DNA of 7,646 bases. It comes from Nocardioides sp. (GTDB lineage: Bacteria; Actinomycetota; Actinomycetes; Propionibacteriales; Nocardioidaceae). Both the position numbers and the translations under genes were made by a program. Location: contig JAHEXO010000041.1 of the NCBI GenBank assembly GCA_023252065.1, positions 2,071 through 9,716 of the forward strand, read 5' to 3'. Position 1 is the first letter of the stretch, and every line of letters starts with the position of its first letter. The notes beneath the pieces were generated by a model that did no database searches, was not told the origin of the DNA, and saw only the letters and a program-made list of their open reading frames with translations. Positions 1-7,646 of this stretch are shown here, one piece after another.

Positions 1-1
1 C

Positions 2-331
2 TTCGGCCAGCTCAGCTCCAACTGGCTGAACGAGGAGGGGGAGAGTGCCTGGTCCGACCGCGAGGTCGACCGCGGCTGGAGCGCTGCCGAGCGGTCGGAG
101 GGCGGCGCCGAGGCCGACACCACCCGGAGCGGCCTTCCCGTACGACGTCCCGGTGGCCGCCTGGTCCCCGGTGGGGTGACGCCGGAGTCCTCGGACTCCG
201 TCGTGCGTGACCCCGAGGCGATCCGCAACCGCCTGGCCGCGCACGCGGCCGGGGTGTCCCGCGGCCGTGCGGCCGCGTCGGCACAACCTGTCCACGATGA
301 CTACGCGCACGAGGAGACTGGCCCAGCATGA
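2..331 (+). CDS. cvnA: CvnA-like sensor histidine kinase, C-terminal tail (partial, 5' end outside window)
   Basis: Only the last 109 codons are present, read in frame from base 2 to the TGA at 329-331. This part is the low-complexity cytoplasmic tail that follows the ATPase domain in conservon kinases; none of the H, N or G boxes lies in the window. Two short blocks support the call: [14 protein letters not shown] (about residues 44-57 of the fragment), matching the usual 'LP.R.PGA.L.PG' block, and [21 protein letters not shown] near the end, matching the usual 'R.PE.vR..l..f..G..RGR' block. Between them the tail is acidic and Ser/Gly-rich and probably disordered. The stop overlaps the start of the Roadblock gene by 4 bp (ATGA), which fits the fixed cvnA-cvnB order. 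In known conservons CvnA is a membrane protein with an extracellular nitrate/nitrite-sensing-like domain, HAMP and an HATPase domain; that part is inferred here. The identification rests as much on the three genes that follow as on this tail. Confidence 0.85.
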   Translation, partial: FGQLSSNWLNEEGESAWSDREVDRGWSAAERSEGGAEADTTRSGLPVRRPGGRLVPGGVTPESSDSVVRDPEAIRNRLAAHAAGVSRGRAAASAQPVHDDYAHEETGPA

Positions 332-753
332 CCGAGAGCCTCCAGGCAGACATGACCCTCGACGCCGACCGGCAGCTCGACTGGGTCGTCAACCGCTTCG
401 TCGACAGCGTCCCCGGTGCGGCCCACGCCGTGCTGGTGTCCGCGGACGGACTTCTGATGGCTGCGAGCGGCCGGCTCCCCGCCGAGCGCGCGGAGCAGGT
501 GGCAGCGGTGTCGTCCGGGCTGGCCAGCCTGGCGACCGGTGCGGCTCGCCTCTTCGAGGGCGGCGCGGTGCTGCAGACCATCGTCGAGATGCAGAACGGC
601 TTCATGCTCCTGATGAGCGTGGGCGACGGGTCACACCTCGCGGTGCTGACCCAGGCCACGGCCGACATCGGCCAGGTGGGCTACGAGATGGCCCTCCTCG
701 TCGAGCGGGTCGGTCAGATGGTCCAGGCCCAGGCACGCGTGCAGCGGGTGTGA
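328..753 (+). CDS. cvnB: Roadblock/LC7 domain protein, conservon component CvnB
   Basis: This 141-aa single-domain protein has the Roadblock/LC7 fold over about residues 14-115. It opens with the helix [20 protein letters not shown] (14-33), followed by the signature strand pair [15 protein letters not shown] (36-50), a helix with [15 protein letters not shown], and strands [16 protein letters not shown]. Roadblock proteins such as MglB act on Ras/MglA-type GTPases as regulators or activating proteins, so its expected partner is the CvnD GTPase encoded two genes downstream. It has no signal peptide or membrane helix and should be cytoplasmic, held at the membrane through CvnA. The start at 328 is preferred because it gives the 4-bp ATGA overlap with cvnA and has GAGGAG at 311-316 upstream; an in-frame ATG at 352 (Met9) is a weaker alternative. 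Length is normal for the family. Its biochemical activity is inferred from relatives. Confidence 0.95.
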   Translation: MTESLQADMTLDADRQLDWVVNRFVDSVPGAAHAVLVSADGLLMAASGRLPAERAEQVAAVSSGLASLATGAARLFEGGAVLQTIVEMQNGFMLLMSVGDGSHLAVLTQATADIGQVGYEMALLVERVGQMVQAQARVQRV

Positions 754-763
754 GGGGAGTGAG

Positions 764-1135
764 ATGGCTGACGACTTCGAGGTGAGCACCGCGCCCCAGG
801 CGGCCCGGATCGTCCGTCCCTACGCACTGACGGCCGGCCGGACCCGGAGCGTGGTCGACCTCCCGCTGGAGGCCACGCTGAAGCTGGACACCACCGCGAC
901 GCGTCGCGCGTGGGGTGAGGACCTCCAGGGCCGCATCATCAACGTGTGCGACCTGCGCTCGGTGGCCGAGGTCTCGGCCCTCGTGAAGACCCCGATCGGG
1001 GTCACCCGGGTGCTGCTGGGCGACCTGGTCCAGCAGGGCTACATCCACGTGCAGGCCACGTTGACCGAGAACTCCACCGACGACGAACGTTACGACCTCC
1101 TCGAAAGGACCCTCCGTGGACTCCGTGCTCTCTGA
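764..1135 (+). CDS. cvnC: DUF742 family protein, conservon component CvnC
   Basis: This 123-aa protein carries the DUF742 hallmarks: the N-terminal VRPYALTAGRT block (17-27), a VVDLPLEATL segment (30-39) and the typical C-terminal ending LLERTLRGLRAL. The central part, about residues 57-96 (RSVAEVSALVKTPIGVTRVL, then GDLVQQGYIHV), reads like a winged-helix-turn-helix: a helix, a turn at the TPIG, a second helix and a wing. DUF742 has no settled biochemical role, so DNA binding is an inference from the pattern, and a protein-interaction role within the Cvn complex is equally possible. The ATG is 10 bp after the cvnB stop and has a strong GGGGAG ribosome-binding site at 754-759. The last 20 bases overlap the start of cvnD, so translation of the two is probably coupled. 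No signal peptide or membrane segment is visible. Confidence 0.94.
   Translation: MADDFEVSTAPQAARIVRPYALTAGRTRSVVDLPLEATLKLDTTATRRAWGEDLQGRIINVCDLRSVAEVSALVKTPIGVTRVLLGDLVQQGYIHVQATLTENSTDDERYDLLERTLRGLRAL
1104..1109 (+). promoter_or_regulatory. Ribosome-binding site deciding the cvnD GTG start
   Basis: AAAGGA lies within the 3' end of cvnC, 6 nt ahead of the GTG at 1116. Its spacing is ideal for that codon and long for the next in-frame GTG at 1125, so it supports the 20-bp overlapping start. Confidence 0.7.
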
Positions 1136-1724
1136 CGCCAGGAACGGCGGCAGCCGCACCGCGGCGTCGACGAAGATCGTCATCGCCGGCGGGTTCGGCG
1201 TCGGCAAGACCACCCTCGTCGGGTCGGTCTCCGAGATCGTGCCGCTGCGCACCGAAGCCCTGGTCACCAACGAGTCGCTCGGGGTCGACGACCTCGCCCA
1301 GACTCCCGGCAAGTCCACGACCACCGTGGCGATGGACTTCGGTCGCATCACGCTGGCCGAGGACCTCGTGCTCTACCTGTTCGGCACCCCCGGGCAGAAG
1401 CGCTTCTGGTTCATGTGGGACGACCTGGTGCGCGGCGCGATCGGCGCCATCGTGATCGTGGACACCGCCCGGCTCGACGCCGCCTTCGCCCCGCTCGACT
1501 ACTTCGAGTCCAAGAAGGTGCCGTTCATCGTGGCGGTCAACGAGTTCGAGGGGGGCCAGAAGTTCGGGCTCCACGAGATCGCCGAGGCGCTCGCCCTGCC
1601 CGACGACGTACCCCTGATCACGCTGGACGCCCGCGACCGCGACTCCGCCAAGCGGGCCCTGATCAGGATCACCGAGTTCGCCCTCACCCGGCTGGCCGCG
1701 CAGCAGCGTGTGGCCGTCGTCTGA
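1116..1724 (+). CDS. cvnD: Ras/MglA-like small GTP-binding protein, conservon component CvnD
   Basis: This 202-aa P-loop GTPase belongs to the ATP/GTP-binding family found in conservons. Walker A/G1 is GGFGVGKTT (25-33). The segment around EALVTNESLGVDDL (47-60) with TPGKSTTTVAMDFG (63-76) covers switch I/G2. The switch II/G3 motif is FGTPGQKRF (89-97), where FGTPGQ replaces the classical DTAGQ but keeps the glutamine. The guanine-specificity (G4) position reads VAVNEFEG (139-146), with NEFE instead of NKxD, as is usual for CvnD proteins. It probably cycles between GTP and GDP under control of the Roadblock partner CvnB and signals from CvnA. No lipidation cysteine is visible at the C terminus, so membrane contact would be through partners. 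The GTG at 1116 is preferred because AAAGGA (1104-1109) lies 6 nt upstream; it places the start inside cvnC. The nearby GTG at 1125 would be a poorer start. It is the last gene of the operon. Confidence 0.95.
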   Translation: MDSVLSDARNGGSRTAASTKIVIAGGFGVGKTTLVGSVSEIVPLRTEALVTNESLGVDDLAQTPGKSTTTVAMDFGRITLAEDLVLYLFGTPGQKRFWFMWDDLVRGAIGAIVIVDTARLDAAFAPLDYFESKKVPFIVAVNEFEGGQKFGLHEIAEALALPDDVPLITLDARDRDSAKRALIRITEFALTRLAAQQRVAVV

Positions 1725-1733
1725 GCGGTCGCC

Positions 1734-1764
1734 GACCGGCCCTGTGACCGGCCCTGTGACCGGC
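1734..1764. repeat. 12-bp tandem repeat, about 2.6 copies
   Basis: The unit GACCGGCCCTGT occurs at 1734-1745 and again at 1746-1757, followed by a partial copy GACCGGC at 1758-1764. The copies are identical. The array fills most of the gap between the cvnD stop (1722-1724) and the terminator hairpin. A further GACCGG occurs in the hairpin loop region at 1788-1793. It may be a slippage product without function, or it may extend the structured 3' end of the cvn transcript. Confidence 0.9.
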
Positions 1765-1767
1765 AGA

Positions 1768-1795
1768 GCCGACTGACCCCACCGTCCGACCGGGG

Positions 1796-1804
<9 letters not shown>
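1768..1804. terminator. Bidirectional intrinsic-type terminator hairpin between cvnD and the ligase gene
   Basis: The arms GCCGACTGACCCC (1768-1780) and GGGGTCAGTCGGC (1792-1804) are perfectly complementary over 13 bp and enclose an 11-nt loop. No T-tract follows on either side, which is common for actinobacterial terminators. It sits between two convergent transcription units and could stop both. The right arm includes the TGA stop codon (1798-1796 on the - strand) and the last two codons of the acyl-CoA ligase, so the hairpin is partly coding. Termination itself is inferred from structure and position. Confidence 0.82.
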
Positions 1805-3448
<1,644 letters not shown>

Positions 3449-3453
3449 GGTGG

Positions 3454-3459
3454 CTCCTC
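3454..3459 (-). promoter_or_regulatory. Ribosome-binding site deciding the ligase GTG start
   Basis: GAGGAG on the - strand is separated by 5 nt from the GTG at 3448-3446 and by 17 nt from the later ATG. It therefore points to the GTG as the true start. Confidence 0.75.
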
Positions 3460-3528
3460 GGTGCTGGTGGAGTCGAGACGAGCACATCTTGCTCCGGAGG
3501 TGGTCGCGGGCGCACCTGCGGCGTCCAC

Positions 3529-3552
3529 GAACCGGCCTCCGGCCCGCGGTTC
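3529..3552. promoter_or_regulatory. Candidate operator palindrome upstream of the regulator -10 element
   Basis: The perfect 6-bp arms GAACCG (3529-3534) and CGGTTC (3547-3552) are separated by 12 bp that themselves contain GGCC-TCC-GGCC. The site ends one base before the TATGCT -10, so a bound protein would block or contact polymerase at the regulator promoter. The arms are less GC-rich than the background. Function is inferred only from symmetry and placement. Confidence 0.4.
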
Positions 3553-3553
3553 C

Positions 3554-3559
3554 TATGCT
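3554..3559 (+). promoter_or_regulatory. -10 element of a probable leaderless promoter for the SARP regulator
   Basis: TATGCT matches the actinobacterial TAnnnT -10 pattern in a very GC-rich setting. It ends 6 bp before the GTG at 3566, the distance expected between a -10 and the transcription start. The mRNA would then begin at or next to the start codon, and there is indeed no Shine-Dalgarno sequence upstream of this GTG. Confidence 0.6.
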
Positions 3560-3565
3560 GACCCG

Positions 3566-6500
3566 GTGACCATCGTGCTGCGGCTCCTCGCGGAGGTGTC
3601 CTACGACGGCACGCCGGTGGCCGGCGCCCGGTCGGCTGATCTCCTGGCCGCGCTGGCCCAGGAGCCGGCCGGGGTGAGCGACGCCCGGCTGGTGGAGGAG
3701 GTCTGGGGCGACCATCCGCCCGCCGCTCCGGCGAAGGCGCTCCAGGTGCAGGTGTCGCGGGTGCGGGCGCAGTGCGGGCCCGCGGTCATCGAGAGGTACG
3801 ACGGCGGCTACCGGCTCGGGCTTCCCGACGAGGCCGTCGACGTCTGGTGGGCAGGGACGCTCGCCCACCGTGCCCGAGCCAGGCTCGGGCACGACGTCGC
3901 CGGCGCCCTGGCCGACGCGACCACTGCCGACGACCTGCTGCGCGCCACCACGATCCCCGACGGTGACGGACCGTTGGCCGTCCTCCGGACCCGCACCCTG
4001 GCCCTGTGGCTCGGGGTGACCCGCACCCGCGGCCTCGCCCTGAGCCGCTCCGGACGTGACGGCGAGGCGCTGGAGCCGCTCATCGAGGCCCACCGTCGCG
4101 AGCGGGACGACGTCGAGGTGCTGGTGGCACTACTGCGAAGCGAGGCGGCCGCCGTCGGGACGCCGGCCGCGCTGGACCGCTACGACTCCTACCGCGCCGA
4201 CGTCGCCGACCGGCTCGGTGTCGACCCCGACCCCGACCTCAAGCGGCTGCATCGTGAGCTGCTCGTCGCCGACGAGCCGGTCCGCAGCGGGGTGCGCTAC
4301 GACGCCGACGACCTGCTGGGCCGTACCCACGACCTGGCCGAGCTGCGGGTGCTGGTGCGCACCGGCCGGCTGGTCTCGATCCTCGGGCCGGGCGGCCTGG
4401 GCAAGACCCGGATCGCGCACGTCCTGGCGCGCGAGGCGACCCAGCCCCGGGTCCACTTCGTGGAGCTGGTCGGGGTCTCGGCCGGCGACGACGTCGTCTC
4501 GGAGGTGGGCTCGGCCCTCGGGGTGCGCAACTCCGTGACCGGGCGTCGTACCCTCACCGCGGCCCAGCTCGCCGACATCCGCGCACGCATCGCCCAGGAC
4601 CTCGACACCGTGCCGACCCTGCTGGTGCTCGACAACTGTGAACACGTGCTCGACGCGGTCGCGTCGCTGGTCGCCTACCTGCTGGTGACGACCCGCGACC
4701 TGCGCGTGGTCACCACGAGCCGCGCCCCGCTGGGGATCGCGGCCGAGCGGGTCTTCCCGCTCAGCCAGCTCGCCCCCACCGACGGAGCGGAGCTGTTCCG
4801 GCGCCGGGCCTCCGCCGTACGGCCGGACGCGGAGCTGCCCGACGACGTGGTGGACGACATCGTCGCCCGGCTCGACGGGCTGCCGCTGGCGGTGGAGCTC
4901 GCCGCGGCTCGGGTGCGCACGATGTCGGTCGACGAGGTACGACGGGCCCTCGACGACCGCTTCACCCTGCTGCGCGGTCACGACCGGTCGGCGCCGGCCC
5001 GACACCAGACCCTGACCGCGGTGATCGCGTGGTCGTGGGACCTGCTCTCGACCGAGGAGCAGCGAGCGCTGGCCTGGCTGTCGGTGTTCCACGACGGCTT
5101 CACCCTCGAGGCCGCCACCTCCGTGCTCGGCGCCGCGGCTCCCGACCTGGTCGAGGCGCTGGTCGACCAGTCGCTGCTGACCGTCGTCGAGCACGACGGC
5201 TCGACCCGCCACCGGATGCTCGAGACGGTCCGCGAGTACGGCGCCCGTCGCCTCGCCGACGCGGGTGCGGTGGACGAGGCGCGCGCGGCCCAGACCCGGT
5301 GGGCCGTCGACCTGGCCGCTCGGGTGCGCCCGGAGGTGTTCGGGCCCGGTCAGCTCGAGGCGATGGACCTGCTGACCGAGGAGGAGGGGAACCTGACCGA
5401 GGTCCTGCGCCGGCTCCTGGTCGCCGGCGACGCCGCTCCTGCTGCCTCGCTGCTCGCGGCCCAGGGCTACCTGTGGGCGATGACCGGCAACCACCCACGC
5501 TTCTTCGCGATCGCCGACCTCGCCCAGCAGGTGCTCGTCGGCTGGGACCCCCCGGCGGACCTCGTGCAGGTGACGCTGGAGGCGCTCTCCCTGCTCCTCG
5601 TGCACGTGGGCTTCGTCCGACCCGACGACGTCGATGACCTGGCCGCGATGATGGACCGGCTCGGCGAGCCGGCACAGCCCTGGGCCCGCGTGGTACGCGG
5701 CGTGTTCACCGCGCCGGGTGCCTCGGTCTCCGACCGGACCGCGGCGGCGCTGGCGCTCGTCGACGACCCCGACCCGCAGGCGGCGCTGATGGCCTGGCAG
5801 TGGGCCTCGGTGCTGGCCGAGAACCAGGGTGAGCTCGACGACGCCCGCACCTTCGCCGAGCAGGCGCTCGCCGCCGTCGACGACTCGACCACCCCGTGGC
5901 AGGTGGCCACCCTCCACACCCAGCTGGCGATGCTCGACCTCAGTGCCGGGCTGCATCGCGAGAGCGCGGGTCATGCCCTGATCGCGGTGCCCATGCTCGA
6001 GCGGCTGCACGCCGAGGACGACGCGACCAGCATGCGCGTCAGCATCGCCCTCAGCGCGCTCCACGACGGAGCGCTCGACGAGGCCGAGCGCCTCCTCGTG
6101 GAGGCGGGGGAGCCGCAGCCCCATGACGTCACCGGAGCACTGGTCGCCCTCGCGGTGCGGGCGGAGCTGCTGCACGCCCGAGGTGATCACGACACCGCAC
6201 TGCACACCTGGCGCGAGGCGGTGGCACGGATGCGGGCCGTGCGGTTCCCCGGGTCCGAGGCCGGCTCCCAGGGCCCGTGGGTGCTGGTCGCCCTCGGTAC
6301 GGCGCTCACCGCCCACGTCCGCTTCGCCGAGACACCGCCCCAGCTCGACGCCACCGCCGAGCTCGCCACCGACACCCATGCCTCGGTCGCGGCCCTGATG
6401 GACGGGTCTGAAGCAGCGATCGACTACCCGGTCACCGGCGGTGCCCTGGCCGGGCTGGCGGCCTGGCAGCTCACGACCGGCGGCGGTGACCGCGAGGCCG

Positions 6501-6703
6501 GCGCCCGGCTGCTGGCGCTGGCGCACTCGTTCGGCTACAACCGCTGGTTCCCCGTGCTGGCCTGGGAGCCGCTCGCGTCGTACGCCGAGGCGGCCGCACC
6601 CGGTCGCCTGGCCTCCTGGATCGAGACCTACGGCGACCGGCGCGGCCGCGACCTGCGGGGCGAGGTGGTCGACGTGCTCGGCCGGGTCACATCTTCCGGG
6701 TGA
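3566..6703 (+). CDS. SARP/AfsR-type transcriptional regulator with BTAD, STAND ATPase and TPR-like C-terminal region
   Basis: This 1045-aa multidomain regulator begins with an OmpR-type winged helix (about 1-90) containing LVEEVWGDHPP and QVSRVR, ending at YDGGYRLGL. A bacterial transcriptional activation domain follows (about 94-235), ending in RLGVDPDPDLKRLHRELL. The STAND/NB-ARC-like ATPase module shows Walker A GPGGLGKT (274-281), Walker B LLVLDNCEH (Asp 356), the VVTTSRAPLGI block (381-391), GLPLAVELAAAR (438-449) and RHQTLTAVIAWSWDLL (479-494), which leads into a helical winged-helix segment. The rest (about 600-1045) is Ala/Leu-rich helical sequence with TPR-like repeats, probably a ligand- or partner-sensing arm. 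It has no C-terminal LuxR helix, so DNA binding is N-terminal. Such proteins are ATP-switched activators, often of secondary metabolism, but the targets here are unknown. The GTG at 3566 is chosen because it gives the standard N terminus and follows a -10 element closely. The frame is open far upstream, to about 1811, but that stretch is antisense to the ligase. Confidence 0.9.
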   Translation: MTIVLRLLAEVSYDGTPVAGARSADLLAALAQEPAGVSDARLVEEVWGDHPPAAPAKALQVQVSRVRAQCGPAVIERYDGGYRLGLPDEAVDVWWAGTLAHRARARLGHDVAGALADATTADDLLRATTIPDGDGPLAVLRTRTLALWLGVTRTRGLALSRSGRDGEALEPLIEAHRRERDDVEVLVALLRSEAAAVGTPAALDRYDSYRADVADRLGVDPDPDLKRLHRELLVADEPVRSGVRYDADDLLGRTHDLAELRVLVRTGRLVSILGPGGLGKTRIAHVLAREATQPRVHFVELVGVSAGDDVVSEVGSALGVRNSVTGRRTLTAAQLADIRARIAQDLDTVPTLLVLDNCEHVLDAVASLVAYLLVTTRDLRVVTTSRAPLGIAAERVFPLSQLAPTDGAELFRRRASAVRPDAELPDDVVDDIVARLDGLPLAVELAAARVRTMSVDEVRRALDDRFTLLRGHDRSAPARHQTLTAVIAWSWDLLSTEEQRALAWLSVFHDGFTLEAATSVLGAAAPDLVEALVDQSLLTVVEHDGSTRHRMLETVREYGARRLADAGAVDEARAAQTRWAVDLAARVRPEVFGPGQLEAMDLLTEEEGNLTEVLRRLLVAGDAAPAASLLAAQGYLWAMTGNHPRFFAIADLAQQVLVGWDPPADLVQVTLEALSLLLVHVGFVRPDDVDDLAAMMDRLGEPAQPWARVVRGVFTAPGASVSDRTAAALALVDDPDPQAALMAWQWASVLAENQGELDDARTFAEQALAAVDDSTTPWQVATLHTQLAMLDLSAGLHRESAGHALIAVPMLERLHAEDDATSMRVSIALSALHDGALDEAERLLVEAGEPQPHDVTGALVALAVRAELLHARGDHDTALHTWREAVARMRAVRFPGSEAGSQGPWVLVALGTALTAHVRFAETPPQLDATAELATDTHASVAALMDGSEAAIDYPVTGGALAGLAAWQLTTGGGDREAGARLLALAHSFGYNRWFPVLAWEPLASYAEAAAPGRLASWIETYGDRRGRDLRGEVVDVLGRVTSSG
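6600..6640. repeat. 9-bp inverted repeat inside the 3' end of the regulator gene
   Basis: The arms CCGGTCGCC (6600-6608) and GGCGACCGG (6632-6640) are perfectly complementary, with a 23-nt loop. They lie 47 bp past the stop of the convergent permease gene, so the structure could weakly terminate the transporter transcript. It may also be a chance result of GC-rich codons for the Gly-Arg and Gly-Asp-Arg residues there. Confidence 0.35.
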
Positions 6704-7505
6704 AGCTGCGCACCGAGAGCGGCGCGAAGACCGCCACGATCACGGCGCACCCGAGCAGCGCCCAGCCCACCTGTGACGTCACCTGCCCGTCGTTGGCCAG
6801 GTCGCGGATCGCGGAGATGATGTGCGAGACCGGGTTGGCGTTGGCGAACGCCTGCAGGTAGGTGGGCATCGTCGACGTCGGGACGAAGGCGTTGGACAGG
6901 AACGTGAGCGGGAACATCACCATCAACGAGATGGCCTGCACGCCCTGGGCGCTGCGCCCGACGGTCCCGAACCAGGTGAAGATCCACGCCAGCGACCACC
7001 CGGAGACGACCGCGAGCAGGATCGCCGCGGTGACGCCGACGACGCCACCGCCGGGGCGGTAGCCGAGCGCGATGCCGGTGGCGAAGGTCAGCACGCTGGC
7101 GACCAGGTAGCGCAGCAGGTCGGCGACCATCGGGCCCGCCAGCGGCGCGATCCGGGCGATCGGCAGCACCTTGAACCGGTCGAAGACGCCCTTGTCCATG
7201 TCTTCCCGGAGCTGGACGCCCGTCGCGACGCACGCGGTCAGCACGGTCTGGCCGACCAGCCCCGTGATGATGATGGGGAGGTAGTCCTGCACGCTGCCGG
7301 AGATCGCGCCACCGAAGATCCCGGCGAACATCGCGGTGAACAGCAGCGGCTGGATGGTGACGTCGAAGAGCGTCTCGAAGTTGCGGCGCATCTTCATGGT
7401 GGCCCGCCACGCCATGGTCATGGTCTGGGTGACGGTGCCGCGGAGGCCGACGTGGGCGGAGAGCCCCGCCCCGGGGTCGCGCAGCGTGGTGGTCAGAGCA
7501 GTCAT
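6687..7505 (-). CDS. ABC-2 type transporter permease, DrrB-like
   Basis: This 272-aa integral membrane protein of the ABC-2/DrrB family forms the membrane channel of an ATP-driven exporter. Six hydrophobic segments are visible at about 48-68, 76-97, 127-147, 154-178, 190-208 and 247-265. The cytoplasmic loop between the second and third carries the family block EDMDKGVFDRFKVLPIAR (101-118), which contacts the ATPase. FLSNAFVPTSTMP (202-214) and ANPVSHIISAIRDL (223-236) are also typical of DrrB-type permeases. The N-terminal 30 residues are a cytoplasmic lead with no signal peptide. The ATG at 7505 overlaps the ATPase stop by 4 bp, and GGAG (7517-7514 on the - strand) lies 8 nt upstream, so it is co-translated with its partner. 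Relatives export anthracyclines, other antibiotics or lipids; the substrate here is unknown. Its 3' end overlaps the regulator tail-to-tail by 17 bp. Confidence 0.94.
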   Translation of the reverse strand: MTALTTTLRDPGAGLSAHVGLRGTVTQTMTMAWRATMKMRRNFETLFDVTIQPLLFTAMFAGIFGGAISGSVQDYLPIIITGLVGQTVLTACVATGVQLREDMDKGVFDRFKVLPIARIAPLAGPMVADLLRYLVASVLTFATGIALGYRPGGGVVGVTAAILLAVVSGWSLAWIFTWFGTVGRSAQGVQAISLMVMFPLTFLSNAFVPTSTMPTYLQAFANANPVSHIISAIRDLANDGQVTSQVGWALLGCAVIVAVFAPLSVRSFTRKM

Positions 7506-7646
7506 CGGACGGTCTCCAGCTCGGGGGTCGGGTCGGGGTCGGGTTCGTCCTCGGCGGTGTCGTGGCCGGTGAGGGCCAGGAACACCTCGTCGAGGGAAGG
7601 CTTCTGCACGCTGACGGAGTCGACGTCGATGCCCTGGTCGCGCATC
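7502..7646 (-). CDS. ABC transporter ATP-binding protein, DrrA-like, C-terminal end (partial, 5' part outside window)
   Basis: About 47 codons of the C terminus are present, ending at the TGA on the - strand at 7504-7502. The stretch GIDVDSVSVQKPSLDEVFLA followed by LTGH matches the conserved end of DrrA-type ATPases ('V.V..PSLDEVFL.LTG'). The Walker and signature motifs lie outside the window. After LTGH comes a short acidic, Pro-rich tail (AEDEPDPDPTPELETVR) that probably extends past the folded domain. The 4-bp ATGA overlap with the permease gene shows they form one transport operon. The protein would power export through the permease from the cytoplasmic face. Confidence 0.88.
   Translation of the reverse strand, partial: MRDQGIDVDSVSVQKPSLDEVFLALTGHDTAEDEPDPDPTPELETVR

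Larger units (their letters stand above)
3449..3565. promoter_or_regulatory. Divergent promoter region between the ligase and the SARP regulator
   Basis: These 117 bp must hold the promoters of both divergent genes unless transcripts begin elsewhere. On the + side a clear TATGCT -10 element lies 6 bp before the regulator GTG, with no good TTGACA-like -35. On the - side no convincing -10/-35 pair was found; a GGAAC...GTT arrangement (- strand, about 3552-3530) loosely resembles an ECF-sigma promoter but coincides with the palindrome and is weak evidence. The short shared region makes co-regulation plausible. Confidence 0.6.

Noticed and set aside
1734..1764. CRISPR-like repeat array
   Set aside because: The units are 12 bp, directly abutting and without spacers. 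It is a simple tandem repeat.
3470..3490. TCGAGAC-like sequence that might be a SARP heptamer direct repeat
   Set aside because: Only one reasonable copy is visible and no second copy falls at the usual helical spacing, so a SARP binding site cannot be supported.
3449..4093. Upstream extension of the ligase frame on the - strand
   Set aside because: It is antisense to the regulator's N-terminal domain and resembles no adenylating-enzyme sequence. The GTG at 3448 has a proper ribosome-binding site.
4130..6526. 798-codon open frame on the - strand opposite the regulator
   Set aside because: It is a shadow of the regulator with Arg/Gly/His/Gln-rich composition and no recognisable domain. The + strand reading has complete STAND motifs.

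Overview
This is a high-GC (roughly 70%) actinobacterial window. Strong G/C bias at third codon positions, GTG starts, a SARP/STAND regulator, a DrrAB-type exporter and a conservon operon together fit an actinomycete of the Nocardioides/Streptomyces breadth. I favour a Nocardioides-like genome, but that is a guess from style, not a proven placement.

Region 1 (2-1724, + strand) is the 3' part of a conservon, the four-gene signalling cassette CvnA-CvnB-CvnC-CvnD known from Streptomyces. It holds the C-terminal tail of the sensor-kinase-like CvnA (its 5' part lies outside the window), a complete Roadblock/LC7 protein (CvnB), a complete DUF742 protein (CvnC) and a complete Ras/MglA-like small GTPase (CvnD). 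The genes are tightly packed: a 4-bp ATGA overlap, a 10-bp gap carrying a strong Shine-Dalgarno, then a 20-bp overlap. A single translationally coupled transcript is likely. The products probably form a membrane-associated complex in which the Roadblock protein and the kinase-like protein control the nucleotide state of the GTPase. No cvnE-type cytochrome P450 follows.

Region 2 (1725-1804) is a short convergent junction. It has a 12-bp tandem repeat and a perfect 13-bp hairpin that contains the stop codon of the opposing ligase gene. The hairpin looks like a shared bidirectional terminator.

Region 3 (1796-6703) is a divergent pair. An AMP-forming acyl-CoA ligase (550 aa, - strand) and a 1045-aa SARP-STAND transcriptional regulator (+ strand) are separated by only 117 bp. 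The regulator appears to be read from a leaderless GTG just behind a TATGCT -10 element. A palindrome sits directly upstream of that -10 and is a candidate operator. The geometry suggests, but does not prove, that the regulator controls the ligase and itself.

Region 4 (6687-7646, - strand) is a DrrAB-type ABC-2 exporter: a complete six-helix permease and the C-terminal end of its ATPase, coupled by a 4-bp overlap. The permease gene overlaps the regulator tail-to-tail by 17 bp.

No tRNA, rRNA, CRISPR array, insertion sequence or phage gene was seen, and no stretch over 300 bases lacks a gene. I do not see a clearly new system. The points most worth following are the conservon outside its best-studied genus, the ligase/regulator intergenic region, and the compact shared terminator.
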